DNA from: Trichoplax sp. H2
Taxonomy: Eukaryota > Placozoa > Uniplacotomia > Trichoplacea
Length of the DNA: 64,000 bases
NCBI GenBank assembly: GCA_003344405.1
Contig: NOWV01000003.1
Span: forward strand, 1,240,001 to 1,304,000
Direction: 5' to 3'
Below, piece after piece: positions 37,401-52,700 of the stretch (position 1 is the first letter of the stretch; every line of letters starts with the position of its first letter). Both the position numbers and the translations under genes were made by a program. The notes below the pieces were generated by a model, which made no database searches, had not been told where the DNA came from, and saw only the letters and a list, made by a program, of their open reading frames with translations.

Positions 37401-38123
37401 CAGATATTAAATTAGAAGTGCCAATAGGTACGCACATCAACTATGACTATAAATTTAGAATTACATCACTAATTGCGTCTATATCTACAGTATATAACAT
37501 TTTCTTTTTAATGGTATTTCTTTAGCTGTGAATGGCAATATTGTGAACTGGATAGAAAGTAAAGCATCATTCGGTGATGAGCATAGTCATGCCACGTATA
37601 TGAAGGATCAGTATTATAGCTACTTAAACAGGTACTTGTAATTCTTATGAAATTTTATGAATTATTTCTTATGTTCAGTATTTACTAGCTAAAGTATTTG
37701 AAAAATCTATAATAATATAATGTCAGTAGACATCATTACCTTTGTAGCTCTCACAGATTATTACTGTAGTAAATGTAAATGTAACTATTGTATGTTTATG
37801 CATGCTAGTTTCAAATAGTCATTTATTGATTTAAATACCAAGGTATAAAAATGGATTGTTATTAAAATATTGCTTGACCTATTTACAAGTTTAAAGGCTG
37901 CTTACAATTATAGTTAGTCCGTATGACTCTTGATCCATTAGAGATAAGAATTAAGATTAAGACCATTTCATTTGATAACAGGTTCGGACCAGGGATGGTA
38001 ATTTACTGGTTTGGATTTATTAAAGAGTTAAATTTTGACGAGCAACCTGGCATCTTAATTGTGGACTCTTTTCCTTTAGAGATAATTACACTTAAAGCAT
38101 GTACAGATCATGACTGTAATTAA
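34493..38123 (+). CDS. CDIN1: CDAN1-interacting nuclease 1 (CDIN1, C15orf41 family), 11 exons
   Basis: PD-(D/E)XK-type nuclease family protein that partners codanin-1; human variants cause congenital dyserythropoietic anaemia type I. Exons: 34493-34590, 35212-35257, 36306-36370, 36544-36604, 36682-36760, 36837-36916, 37016-37065, 37147-37214, 37362-37427, 37526-37631, 37982-38123. All phases agree and give 286 aa (human 281). Family blocks include [98 protein letters not shown] and [17 protein letters not shown]. Candidate catalytic residues are the Asp of TPD and the Glu/Lys of ESK. Intron 5 is only 76 bp. The AAG acceptor at 36834-36836 was chosen because it restores [13 protein letters not shown] in frame; the nearer TAG at 36796 leads to a stop. 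The start was chosen from [11 protein letters not shown], which aligns with the family N-terminus. Confidence 0.95.
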
Positions 38124-39104
38124 AGTCTAATGCCAATTTGATATTGCTAGCAAATTATAACCATATGCTATTACTGTAGTTTTCATTTTTACATTATAAT
38201 TATCAGTCTTACTACTCGCGTTATTGCCGATATAGCAATACATTTGTGGTTGCGCACTTTACTATACATTGGGTATTAGTTATACGTATGTACAGTACGC
38301 TACATGGATTTTCGATACCGTAGTCATTTGTTCTGTAAGCATCTCAATTTTACTGTATAGTATAGTAGTAATGGTAGTTAATAAGGCGCAATATCAGATG
38401 GAACGGATATACGAGTAAATTCTATTTGGAATATTCACTTGCTGTAGTACAGTTTCATTTGTATTTATTACGTAATTCTGTGCCAAACAAGAAGCAGAAC
38501 ACTCGCATGTTACCAAGGAATTTCAATAAATTAAAAATAAAACGTATTGTACAGTATTTTTTTCGTTGTCATGCTGGGAATGCTTTCTGTAAATTGTAAA
38601 TTATTGTCCTGACAGTGCATTTATTTAAGGCCGGTGCTACACTCATTATCATTAATCCCACTTTCTTAACCATAATTTGAATCGGCTTTTATACACTATA
38701 CAAGTGTACTCCCGCTATACTGTATGTATATGACCAGTAAGAGAGACCAGTGAATGCTTTCCGAAACATACACGCGGATACTATCTATCTTTTTATATTA
38801 TACAGTTCAAACAGAGAAACCGTTTATTTCAAGATCGAACAGTACACCCGCTGTATTAGCGCGATATTGGCGATTAGCAGTAAGTTACAATGAGGAAAGT
38901 TACTGGTAAACTTCGCTAAATACAATGTTACGTTGTTTTCGATCATAGCAATCCATGGCAATACGTAGTCTCTGAAAGCATACAGTAGTAAGTAGTGAAT
39001 CTCCCAAGTAGGTTACACCAACAGTATAGTACTAGTATGAGAGCATGGTCACGTGATATTTTAGGTTAGGTTAAATAAAGAATTTTCATTAGAAGTGATG
39101 TTTG
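38124..39104. other. Intergenic DNA between CDIN1 and tRNA-Ala
   Basis: AT-rich, with a few isolated TGTAC-type pentamers (for example 38289-38297 and 38547-38557). No coding or RNA gene recognised apart from the tRNA that follows. Confidence 0.5.
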
Positions 39105-39176
39105 GGGGATATAGCTCAGTGGTAGAGCGCTCGCTTCGCATGTGAGAGGCCACGGGTTCAATCCCCGTTATCTCCA
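39105..39176 (+). tRNA. tRNA-Ala-CGC: tRNA-Ala (anticodon CGC)
   Basis: A 72-nt cloverleaf without intron or encoded CCA. Acceptor stem GGGGATA/TATCTCC (one G-T pair) with discriminator A; D arm GCTC-AGTGGTA-GAGC; anticodon stem CTCGC/GTGAG with loop TTCGCAT, anticodon CGC at 39137-39139; T arm ACGGG-TTCAATC-CCCGT. The internal promoter boxes are intact: the A box around TAGCTCAGTGGTAGAG and the B box GGGTTCAATCC. The G3-T70 pair is the alanine identity element recognised by alanyl-tRNA synthetase. A run of nine T follows as Pol III terminator. Confidence 0.97.
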
Positions 39177-39177
39177 G

Positions 39178-39186
39178 TTTTTTTTT
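39178..39186 (+). terminator. RNA polymerase III terminator of tRNA-Ala
   Basis: Nine consecutive T on the coding strand begin two bases after the tRNA end, the standard Pol III stop signal. Confidence 0.9.
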
Positions 39187-40784
39187 CTTTTCATATTGTT
39201 AATAGTAAATTCAGTTTAGTTTATGTAGATTAGATCGGCCGCATTAATTAATTATTACATAGACAACAGATGATACTGCTTGATATCTACAATCACTAAC
39301 TTAACCCGCATACCATGCCATGCGAATGAGATTTCTGATAATATTAATCGATATTATACTGAATGCAAAAACGGCATAGTCGCGCCTGACTCAGCCTAGC
39401 AGAAACTCCAGCTCATTGATACTGTACTTCACTTAGATTTAATAAATTATCTCACTAATACCACTAAAAGCAGTTTCAAACTGTCCATGTGTCATACGCA
39501 CACAGGAATAAGTTAACTGTTAACCAACTCAGCGGCTATTTGAGAGAACACCTATAAATAGTATAAGGACTGGTAAGAATAGGAGAAGATCGTGGGATAG
39601 AAATTTTAGAATACTAAATTTAAAGAAATATCGTATAAATATCGTATACCCTATATGACTAGCTAATCGTGATCTCCTACTTTTTCTAAAGGTGCAGATC
39701 GGAAATACTCATAGCATACTATCATTATAGTTAACAGCAATGTTGCACACCCAAATATCGACAATAAACGTATACTCAAATAGATTTAAATGCTTTCATG
39801 TAGCAGTAAAACCATTTAATATTTTTTCTGACAGCAATCACTTTTTCATGACGCTTTGATCTATTACTAGTTGCTTAACAACAACAGAAAACATTACAGC
39901 ACTCATTCCACACTTTAATATTGAAGAACGTATCATATAAGCAAATAGTGTGCTAAAATTATGCTATAGATTAAGCACAAGCGTATTAAATATTATCATC
40001 ATTGGTTTGTCGTTCAGGCAAAAATAGCTCGATACCATCCGACTCAATTAAGAAATCAGAAAAATAACACCCTTAGTTAGTATAAACACACTGATATCGC
40101 ATGACAACATATTAATTACATATAGCTATCACAATTGTTATAAATACTGCCATAAATACTGCGTTATAATATACGCACTGTGTTATATGCTATAGAATAA
40201 CAGTGACTTTTCAGCTATTGTTTTATTAGATTCTTAGCATTACTTCACGAAAGGGCAAATAAAAGGGGATAATTCGGTTTGGTCAGTCAGATTGTACTAT
40301 TAGTAATAATTTAGCAAGAACTACATCGCCTACTAGTATCAATCTGTTAATTTGGTTACGAATGCAGTATAAATACAACTGCATAACTTTTCCAATTGGT
40401 TACATTATGTACTGTAATCGGGCCTAAGGATGTAGGTTTATTAATTAATAGATAAGGGTAAAATTTAATGCAACGACTGAGACGTTGGTTAAAATTTGTT
40501 TATAGGCACAATATAGTTATCTTTTACTAGCGGATAAAAAATGATTACTTCATCGAGTGAGATAAACAGGAAATATTTCTGACCCTTAGTTTTGATATGA
40601 ATAATAATAAATTAATTGTTATAAATAATTTATGTACCAGTAAAATCATTAAAATGATCTACTCCATAGTACTACATTGAAATCGTTACTAAATATTTCA
40701 ATAGTGCCATTATAAGAAAGCGATCACAATTTGTTACTATAACTTGTTACTATGTATCACTTCCATTCGAGTACGTTTGATATC
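39187..40784. other. Intergenic DNA downstream of MEIS and tRNA
   Basis: AT-rich sequence without supported exons. The part next to 40784 should be the MEIS 3' UTR on the minus strand. Confidence 0.45.
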
Positions 40785-43700
40785 TTAGGAAGGATGTAAA
40801 TCTAGAATCTGTTGTGTCATAACGTCACCTGATTGAAAAATTGTTGAAGATGAAGGCGGTTGATTTGATCCTTGCAGGAATGGATGATGATGTGGACCGC
40901 CAGCTCCGCGCACTGGTGGCGGTGGCGGCATCATGATAGGGTGATGTGTGGCTTGACCATGCTGTAGATATAGAGAAGATGAATGAGATCCAGCTGAGGT
41001 ACTAGTCGTAGGACCGCGAATAACGTGAGGAATGGGCATAGCGGACATAGAAACCACGGGATTGAGGCCAGGATCAGAGCCACATGTTCCCATGTTGAAG
41101 GGTACACTTGGTATACTACCAATATCATAAAATGGAGATTGCAAATGGTCTATTCCGTAATTTGGTCCTACATGTGACGATGTCGGTGCTGACATTGCTC
41201 CAAATGATGGGTGACACTGACCAGACGGCTTTCGACGACGCGATTTCATAATAACAGGTGGTTTACCGGTACGATTTGATGCATCGATCATTGGCTGTAC
41301 AATTCTACGCCTTGCGTTAATAAACCTATGCATATTTTATACGTCATGATCAATTAATCTAGTAAGTATCTATGCAGCTGATGTTTGGCATAAAGTAATA
41401 AACAGTAAAAACAGTTTAACACTTCATGCACTAAATAGAATATGTTCTGATTAGCGGGACTTAATTACTGTCAGAAATGAATAATGGCGGATTACGTAAA
41501 GTATTAAACTAGGATTCATTTTCTTAAAGAGCAGTACTATAATAGTTAATCCAATACAAAAATCGTTCAATCCTAAGTGCTAACCTAGATACTGCAATTG
41601 AAATATAATTATAGTTTAGTGTCAATTCTTTGCAACTTATTGCATCTCAGGTAAATTCCACTTAAATCAAATTTAGAATAACTACTAATTTATGACATAT
41701 ACAGTATAGCAAATATGAACTAAATCTTGGTGGCAGGGAAAAGTATCGTATTCGAATTACGAAGTGTTACATTTGTATAACTTCTACATTACGATAACTT
41801 TAAGATACCACTTATATGAATATTTGTTGTACGTATTGGTACTGTATTGCATTGCATTACTGTTATTAGGCTGTATGCTATGCTGTATACTCGAATATAC
41901 AGTATGTGTAAAGAATAAGATTTGCGCATAAATAGGTGGCAGAGTTAAGAATAAAGTCAGTTACGAGTTAGGGGTAAGCAGTGTGCTTTGACGTCTGCGC
42001 TCTAGACCAGCACATGCGAAGAGGCTGGTAGAACCTTTACCAAGTCGCAATACGAAGCATGGACATGCCCAGGACTTACTGGCACATTACTGATATTTAG
42101 TAATCGAACGTACGCATAATTACAACCTTATTTCAAATTTTTAAAGTATTAATGGTTGATTTTTTAAAAGCAAACTTCAAGAGTTTCAAAAGTTTTGTTG
42201 CAGTAAATTGTATATTATCGAAACAGTACCAATTATTGACTTGTAAAATAGTTAGACTGGTTTCTTCAGCTAACATTCGTTTTCTTTCTTCAGATGGATA
42301 AGGATGCTATTGGAAATTATTTAATAGTATGAGTATGCGACAATTATATAATTACAGCTTATATTAAAAATAAGTACTGCCAAGCCTGAAAGTTATTTTC
42401 GATTTACTAATTATTGTATTACCCCTGCCATTCTAATAAATTATAACTTATAAAATTAATGTATACACGTATCCTTATTGTTTTTAAATTCTTCTATCAA
42501 ATTTTTAAATCGATCTGGACATAAGCGACATTAATATTTGGTTGAAAAGCAGTATCAATCGGGCAAATCTTACTCCAAGGTTTTGAAATAACCAGGCTTT
42601 CATAACATTAGTTGCTGATTTTGGGAATATTCCTCTCTTCTTCCTCTTTTTGTTGCCTTTGTCGTCATCATCATCATCATCGATGTTTGCATCTAGAGCA
42701 GTGAAATTATAACAGCAAATTAATATCGTAAATATGAGGCAAGAAAAATTGACTGCAATCATTGGATGACAATTAACTCCCATTTTCTTAATACTCTTAG
42801 CTATTTGATGGCTGCAACCAGTGAATATGAAAAATACAAGCAATTTATCATATTTGATAAAAATTTTAAATACAGAAATTTAAGTTGCAGCGCTAATTAT
42901 TGTAGTCAATCTTATTTACAAACGGTGTTATTAATAACAATAAGGTAACTGTACGCTTGTGGTATTGGTTTCACTCCGACCAAACTTTCTAAAAGTGCGG
43001 AACTATTTCACGAAGCTTTAATTGCAGAGCAGATAGTAAGTTAAGAGAACATTTCTTTACTTGGATATCAAAATACATCAAGTCGAAGGCAAACTTGCGC
43101 GATTGTGTTTGATACTCTGATCTACGGATTTATTGTACTGTATGCTAGATTCGATATAATGCCAGTTATTCTTAAAATATAGCGCTTTAGCGGGCAAGAG
43201 ATTATAATAAATTATTAGCTTACGGTTACGAAGTATCTGTTCCATAGCAGCTGTAACATAGTTTTCGTATATGTCTTATTTAGAAATTTTATCAGCAATG
43301 CTTTATCTATGATGCCTTCTATGTTTTTATAGTTAATTGCGTAGTTGTATAACATATATGTACCGTAATGATAGCTAGACAATGTTTATGTAGTTTTACC
43401 ATAGATTGACTGATCTTTAATAAAATTTTGGTTCAATTTTATTTGAGAAACTAGAAGTTTATAGTAAACACCTAATAATGGGGAATTGTCAGTCGTAATG
43501 TAGGCAGATATTGGGAAGGAAAAGCTTGGCCGCAGATTTGTAGTTGTATAAGAACTCTTTTAGTAGTTTAAAGTTTTCTCGTCACAAATTTCGGTGTTGT
43601 AACACTTACCTGTTACATTAAGTGGACTAGAATGGGTGGAAGACTGAGCGGGCGTTTGATGCTGCGGTATAGGCCAATTAGTTATGTTGCTTGGCTATTA

Positions 43701-46700
43701 GTGGAATAAGTAATTACAAAAATATAATATTAATAGGAGGACCGAGTTAAAGATAAAATAACCCCTACTTTGATAATTTTGTATCGATAACAAGAAGCAG
43801 AAACCGATCACAAAGTACAAATGCAAAAGTTCTGCACGTATAACACAACAAGAATACAATTGAACTAATCATAATGCACCGACTAAATCTTGAGAAATTA
43901 GGCGATTATTGCGAATACAATGACATATGTGATTACGCATAAATTCTTTTATCAGTTAGCTAAATTTGTTAATGTTACTGACATATGACAAATAATGATG
44001 GTATTTTATTATTAAGATCGCGTTTTAAATGACAATAAAGATCCTGAAAGCAAACATTTCGAGAAGATCACGGAAAGTTCCCTGCAGTGTAGCCAAAATT
44101 GTCACACGTTATCATTTTTACGAAATTTGATAAGATTATTATTCAGATATAGCAGATAGACACGATTTAATTTTCTAGACGATTACATTAGACAAAGTAA
44201 CCGCCTAATTCCTCCGTTATTAACGCTATCTAGCAAGACTAAGTTAAAATGTAGGACATACGTATAGAATACACTGTAAGCTTAATGGCTGCTGATAGTC
44301 ACGCTGAAATTATTCCCACCGAAAGAAAAAGTCGATACAAACCGTATGGGCAAAACAGATGATGTATCTTATCCTATTAGATTACTATAGGTGCTGTAGT
44401 CGACTTAGAGATAAATGAATAATAAATTCTACTCCACTTTATCCGAACTCGGTTTCCCGCCCGATATAGAACTGACTTAGGTGCACCATAATTTAAACAT
44501 ACAATAAGTTACAGAACAGGATTACTTAAAAATTTCTGGGATATGCTAATATTTCAGAAATACTCGAACACCAGCAAAAAGCGTTTAGTGCATTAAAGTA
44601 ATAGTCCAAGTAAATTTTATTGATGTGATAGTCACGGCAGTTAAATTATCTATTAGATTCATATTGTGTACGAGCAAGGTTAAATTCACACTTTCAATAC
44701 TGCAGAAATTATCAAGTTGGATTTCAATTCAATTATAACTTCATCGACTGTTAGAACATTGGCGTAAGCGGTGAATATTTTGGTTATGTGGTTCAGTAGG
44801 TCTGATCTACCGTTAGAGGGACAATAAAAGTATAAATTTTCCGTTTATGCTACGAAAATCTTCATAGAAGTCGCTGATAATAAATTTGAAATTGTCTGTT
44901 GCAGTTGAAAAAGTGATATCGATGTATCATAATCTAGGCTATTATCTTGTGAAATTATCATAAAAGAAACAGATTGTTATAGATACGAGTAGTGCTGGTA
45001 ACAAGTTCATAATGACTTTTAAGGGATATTTTAAGTTGTTTGAACTCACTATTTTAAAATGATCGTATTCGTATAAAAATTCTACTAATGTTCTTCGCAT
45101 TGCAGTTTTATCAGTTATGAACAGTTAAGTAAGCTTACTAAGTGAATCTTAAGTCTACTTGCTATTAGAAACCCGAAAGCAACTACTCGTACATAATAGA
45201 ATACTGTAGTTCAACCAGTTTTTCCTTTTCTTACAAAGCTGATCAACTGCTATGGCATTTCACGAAAATTAAAAATATTAAAGGACAATTCTGAAAATTG
45301 AACTCCGCACCTCCAATAAGCATTGAAGAACTGTTAATCATGGACAGATTAATGTAATGATATTAGATTGTTGTATCAACAAACCATGTATTCGCTAGGC
45401 ATAATAATTAATAGAGTCTGACACCTTGATAAAAACTAAATTGAATTTTAACCGTAATCTGTAAGAGAAGTGAGTGATAGCTGAAAATCTTTCATCGTAA
45501 ATCAAGATATAATAGCGTCATCTAGTATTATCATGACGACTATCAGGATTTTTCCCTTTCTAACTCAATCGAAACCTATCAACCCTTAACAGGTATTAAT
45601 GATAAAGGTCAATATTACATTGTAGGACAAGGATCAGTCGAGCTATAAAATGAATAATACATATAGAACTCGAATCAAAATAATTACAGTTTACCTTTTA
45701 GCGATTTATGTAAGCAGCTTTAGATATTTAATGATACTAATATGTAGTATAAAATTTAAAAGTTTCAATAGTATAATCAATTAGATCCTAGCACTAAGTA
45801 CAAGCACATGCAAATATAGATTATATAAGTCACATTTTAAGCACGTACTTTTTTGATCAGCCAAGATAGACGCATCTTTTCATGTTTAATCTATAGAACA
45901 CTTAAAATAATAGCTTACTTGCGAACTTGCTACAGGAAATTGACCATGTGATTCGTCCAATTCATGTGGTAATTTCACAGTATTTGGATTTCGTCGTTGA
46001 TTCATGATTAAATCACCTGGCATACGAGTCTTTAATGCTTCAATATAACGCTTGCAGAAGTTATCACACAATTCGTGCACCTGTACAGCATTATTGTTTC
46101 GTAAGTATTAAATGATAGCTTGTCGAAAAATGTTAATAATAATAAACAAAAACTTTTAGCTTTATCTCTACGGCTAAATATAAAAAATAAATTGGGAAAG
46201 GTCGAGAAAAAGATGTACAATGCAATGCTTATTTATCATAAGGTAGAAAGAAGAGAAGTGGGTGTATGAGAATGAAAGTTGATGAAAACTTAATTATTAT
46301 CATAAATTGTTATATTTAATCCAAAAAGATACCACCTTTGATTTACTATTTTACTTGAAAATGAATGCTGACAATCTAAAGTTAGCTTCAATAAGATTGC
46401 TTTATCGTAGGCATAATTAAATTGAAAATTTGAAGTTAACTCATTCTAACATATTTTGTTTTTGAGTTCGAAGTCTAATCTATCGTAAACGACAGACTGG
46501 ATTTATTATAATTTAGACCTAAGGGATGCAACTACTTAGAAAAAATATTAATTGTAATCATTTGTATCACTTGATATTTAAATGTTACACAAGTCATGAA
46601 ATGACTGAAAGGAATTACTAGAACACAAATGAAGAAATCAAAAGAAAATATTGAATATTAAAATATTCTGCGCTAATAAAAATACTCATAAGATTTTGCT

Positions 46701-49700
46701 TAATTTACTAAAGTAGATTTCTAAATTATTTGAGTAGTTTGAATTACAATTCTAAATGCTATAAATGAATAGTTGTTATGTGTGCACATATGATTTAAAA
46801 CTGTAGATCGCTACAGTATCATCTAAAATTCGAGATAAAATCAAATTTTAAATTGGAAAGTATAAAATTAAATTCAAATGATAACGAATAAAAAAAGAAT
46901 TAAAGTATACGGATATTAACCTCCACCCTATCATATGTCTCTAGTATTGCTCAAAGTACTAACTGTTAACATAGCATAAATTTGGTTAAAAAATAAATCC
47001 TACCAGTAGACTAAATACCGTAAGCAGCAAATCGAGAATTAGCATGATATTAAAAGTCACCGTATCTTGAATTACGGTATGTAATAAAGTTAGAAGTAAG
47101 TAACTAAGTATATTTTAAATTTTGTTCATTTAATTTTATAAATAAAAAAAGATCTTTGAATGAACTGTAACCCAAGACTAATTCACTATTTTAAATACCT
47201 AACAGTACCTCATTAGTGCATGCATTTCAAGAATTATCATTCTCATTGCTAAATTAATCACTCCTGTACGGTGTTTTAAGCAACTTAATAAGGCTGTTCA
47301 CATAAAACAAAAAATAAAATTATAAAATACCTTAATTTGCCTTCAAAGAAAGAGATTTTAGTCTACGCGTTTCATGATTCAGATGAAGATCAGTAAACAA
47401 AATACAAGCGCTGATAGAATAAGATAGTGAATCTTATTAATTTGAAATAAAGACTGGGTGAAGAGATAAGTGCGCTTATACTTAATCTGAATTGTTGATC
47501 AATAACTTCGTAATTTGATATGATTTAATATGATAAAATTATTGTGACTATGGGATCTCATACATAAAGTGATAGCCAATCATTGCGTTATTATTAAATT
47601 CCGATTGCGATCAATAGATTGTCATATAAATAAGAAGAAATTATTATAACTCCTGACAAAATTTGAGAATAATAAGACATGGTCAATCAATATATCAAAA
47701 TGAGATCATGAAAGTAATCAATAATTAATTGTAGTAATCCACTCGGCTATGCTTTTCTTGAACGACTCCTCTGGCAGAATTATTTTTAACTTTATCAATT
47801 ATAATTAAACATTTTTAGACTTTCTGCCTATTAGATAATTTTTGATACGATAATGAATTTGAATACTACTTATCAAATCTTAGATACATCATAAGTTTTC
47901 GCAGTAACTAAGTAATATTATAAAATATCGCATCGATAGGCAAAAATTACTAAATATGAAGAGTCTACATGAACATTTAATATAGTACATTTAATATCAA
48001 GCTTACTAATAAAGTATTGACTGAAAATAGTTGCATTATATGCTAAAAATATGAAACTGACTTAAAGCAACTACAGTTTTATATCTAATGAAGTAAATAA
48101 ACACAGGAGCCATAGTGTTAATTACCATGAATTTTACAATAATCCTGAAGTGATTCATGAAGCATTTTAATAATATCCTATGAACAATAAAATCTAACAT
48201 AGCTTAAAATATATGTGTAAGGTAATTAATTTATCGATTATTAAAGGAATATAGTAGTTATCACGCAACAAATATTAGACACTAATAAGCAAATTCCCCA
48301 ACTATGATATGATCATTTCCATTGCTTAATATAATTAATAATTGCTATTACGAAAACATATTATAGAATTTATTATAAATATTCTTTGGCTAAAGATGAA
48401 TCTCCCATATAATGCATGTATACTTTTAGGTATAAAATGATGCATACTGCATACAGTTGTTCGTACATTAATTATTCCCGATAACTATCTAATAACTTAA
48501 AAATTAACCATTTCGGATAAAATCATAATTAAATTATTCGTATGCTAAGGGGTAATATAGTAGATTATTTCATTGAGGGCTTGACATGTTTATAATGATT
48601 TTGCTTTTTATTTGCTCATTAAACATGAAACGGCTAATTGTGTGATAGGCGATTTCAAGGATTATTAGACTTTACGTGGCACTAAAAATTAAAACATACA
48701 TCAGAAAGTATATGTACGCGTAATTATTATATAATGTAAAATGAGAGCTAGAGAGATAGAAATCAGCTATCATCGCAAATATCGTGTAATCCACGTCTAT
48801 AAAACTCAGAATTTAAGCCTTAGCGAAAACTAGTTAACAGTCTCTAAAATGTATTTTACTGCTCTTACATCCTTAATAAAAAAATTGGTGCATATTATAA
48901 TTCATTCTTGGGTTAGTGAATCGTATTGCCCTTCTTTTGCAACATGTTTAGAAATTAGTAAATTGCTTGAAAACGTATAATGATTACAGTACGGTTTCAA
49001 TACTGATAATGTGCTTATATCATGAATGAATCATCCATCGCCTAGTAGTGAAAATTTATTTACTAACGCTCCCTGCAATTGAATTTTAATTTAAAAATTA
49101 CTTATAAATCGTTTTCAAAACTTAAATTGTCAGTCAATCAATTCTGGTAGTCTTCGATAGAGTAAACAATTTCAGAATTGAAAATACGTTAATTATTCCA
49201 GTTATGATGCTATCATGTACGCAGTATTTCTCTTTTACTTTAATTAGCTGAAAAGATTTATCATTCATGGTATTAATACAGGGAGTAACAATGTTACAAG
49301 CAAGTGATACATAAAACGACGTTATAGTATTTCATGCAGATTTCACAACAACGCTGCCTAATTTGCTTGTGACACAGTAGAATCTCACTAAACTGAACAA
49401 CTCTTAAAATATGTCAACTTTTAGAAGACTTTAATTTCGTAGTACTTCGAGTACATATCAATATAAGAAACTGTCACAGCTACAATTAAATCAATATTTG
49501 TCATATCTTTCTAAATTCTCTCTTATAGCCTTGATAACGAATCAATTATTGATTAAAAATTGTCAATCGACGGCAGTGATCTGATTTGAACAAATCAAGA
49601 CAGAAGCTTTAACATCTAGGTTGAGGGTACTTCTCCCCATTTAGACATAAGTAAGTGCCAATGCACTTCTAAATTCTAAGCAATATGAAATGGATCGATA

Positions 49701-52700
49701 AAATTGAAATGAGGAAGAGTGTAATTGAATGGCAATAGTTCAAATCTAACAATCTAGTTATCATCGAGTTTTGACAACAAACGAAAGTTAAAATTATCTT
49801 ACACGGTGAAATTAAAACATTACTCTGTCTGTATTAGTAATTAATAAAAATAGATTACAGCGAATTCGAACTACTTACGTTGTTATTATTACAATATCAT
49901 TAAAGAGAAGTAAAAACTGATTAATGTTTAACTAAAGTATCTTAGCTGCTTGTAAATTGTAATAGCGCAAATAAGTGGGAAAGACTGTAGTGACATTCTC
50001 CAAAATGTACATATATACCTTAGTAGATATAACCATATTTCATTATAAAATACCGTACATGTGAGTACAAAACGAAATATGTGTCACACTGCAATTTTCA
50101 TACGGAATACAAAGTGATTGTTAGGTCTAATTATGATTCAAATTCTTGTATATTAACTTGCAGAAATTATTTCATAACAAAATAACTTAATTTTACAAAG
50201 ATACCAATCCGTGACTTAGTGACCTAACTTTGAACATATGTCATCTGGATTGCTATTAGTTTTAAGGCTCAATTAGCTAAATTAATTGCAGTGGTGATGA
50301 TATTCAAAGACTATGTAGAGATGTTATACCCTGCATCTTCATGCTGGCTGGTGAACTCTATTCTATTATCGAAAATGCTTTTATACTCATGATGAATACT
50401 GTAGCGGCAAAATAATGAAAGATATTTAGATTAAGTTGATTATAAAGATTACTATCATTGATAAATGATATTCCTTCCACATTGACTAGAATCTATTAGA
50501 TAAGAGATTGAACTTAAGAATTTTAACATATCAGACTTTAAACATGCAGATCAATACATTATAATAGGAGTTCTCTTCTATAATATATAATCAACCGGTT
50601 ATAATAGACCATTCTATTCGATTAATAGTCTAATACTTTTTCGATGACGTAGGTACACTTAGATGTGGGACTTGCGACTCATAAAGACATGGTATAAGAT
50701 ATGAAGGTCTAGGGTTTTGCCATAGCTAATTTCTGAAGCCTATTCAAGCGAATGTAGACGTCTGAAGTCGATAGTGCTATTTACATTAAATAAAATGATG
50801 TAATAAATTGCGGTATAATATTCTAAAAATGGTAATATTGTACTGTAGCGAACTAGATCGAAATTTCTCAATCAGTCTTAAATAATTGAATGGAAACTGG
50901 ATAACGCCAGGGCAGGCAAACGATAATAAAAAATTGTTCAGTGAGCTTCTTATAAATAATATAGTACATATTAATGGTTAAACCTAGTGATAGTATCGCA
51001 GTACGATACTTAAGCGATTCTGCCATAAGTATTTAAATTAATATAACAGGGACGCAGTGTCCTGTAAGGCACCGAAACGATAATGCCACGCTCTGATTGG
51101 CAAATGGCTGACACATACGACCTTTTATAAGATTATGCAGTAATATACTATATTTTGGGTAACTATTAATAATTTCTGTTAATATTTACCTAAATAGATC
51201 TAATGTTCATATAATGCAGTAGCTATTTTATAGATTAAAATTCTGTATAGTATGAACGAAGCGATATCAAATTTATATTTGTACCTGTTGCCTTTTAACA
51301 CTGTACTTTCTCGGACTGCAGTTATTTTATTAGATGAAATAACCTGTAGCACTAACAAATCTCTTGAATATGGAATAAAATTGATTGAGTAACGAAAAGT
51401 CAATAGAACACATTACAATAAGTAAATTGCAATGCTCTTTACTGTAAGTCATTTAAGATAGCCGGAAGGAAATCTAAACTCAGACTATTGACAACATAAA
51501 TTTTTCTCTTCGTTCTAGATAATGTATAAAGTTCTGTAAATACGTACTAATTTTTTTCCTATTTAGTGATAAACTATAAAAGTTGAATTGTAGTGCAATG
51601 AGCACAGTATGATTACTTATAGACTAGTTTTATTCTTTTTACGACCATGCAAATCTTTTCTTAATAATTAAATTATGATGTGATGCTCTCTATACTCGTG
51701 TCTTCGGTCACTATACCAGGTATACTGTAGAATGTAGTCTTTAAAATTTGGCCATTGATATTGAATTACTGAATAATCTATAAACTATGATGATGAAAAA
51801 AGTAAAATTGGTTTTCCAGTCACGATGTAACTACTTTATATATGAATTTCAGCAATTAAGTTGAATCTAAAAACCATATACAAATAAAGTACTAGACAAA
51901 TATGAAAATATTTTATGTTAAATTTACTCTTATTTGTTTGCGTCAAAGACTAAGAAGTTATAGTTGAAAATTATACATTTTTATCAATTTCTAATCGAAT
52001 ATACTAATGATAAAGTAAATAGTATCAGATAATCATTCTTAGTAAGATTTCTCTATACTCATCAAACTATAATATAGGTTTTGAAGACATAATTGATTAC
52101 AGTAACATGACACTCATAAAAGTAATAACCTCCTCAAGTACTAAATTACTAGAATGGCTGATCAAAAGCTACGAAAATAGCCATACTGGTTTGAGCATTA
52201 GCAGTACAATATATTGGCGATTTTTTGTAGAGAAAAAGATGACTGTCAGAGATGATGTTAACACAATTACATTTAGATCATAATGAAGATAAATAGGTTA
52301 TATTGGCATTAAGTAGCGAGAACTATGAGGGATTGATGAAAGTAGAAAAGACATATGGAAGGAAAGTAAAAAGAATTCAGCTGCACAAGTCATCGATCGA
52401 CACCCAGTACGGCATTTGACTTAGTACTAGATAATGACGTCTCTCATTTATACCGCGCAGAGTCTAAGCGAGTAAAATGATATAGCGACAAAAACAAATT
52501 GATCGTTGATGATGACAGTTATAGGAATATTAATGATGGAAATAAAAGAAATTAATGATTTTACTATCATCTGAACTCATACTCCTAGTTATGTCCAGGA
52601 AGAGAGTTTAAAGCAAGACAGGAGGAGAAAAGGATGGAAGATTTATGGTTAGCTGAAGAATAACCAATAGAGTGTTCGATCATTTCAAGGTTTATATCAA

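Noticed and set aside
40931-41128. 65-codon minus-strand ORF inside the last MEIS exon
   Set aside because: Out-of-frame shadow of the MEIS C-terminal coding sequence.
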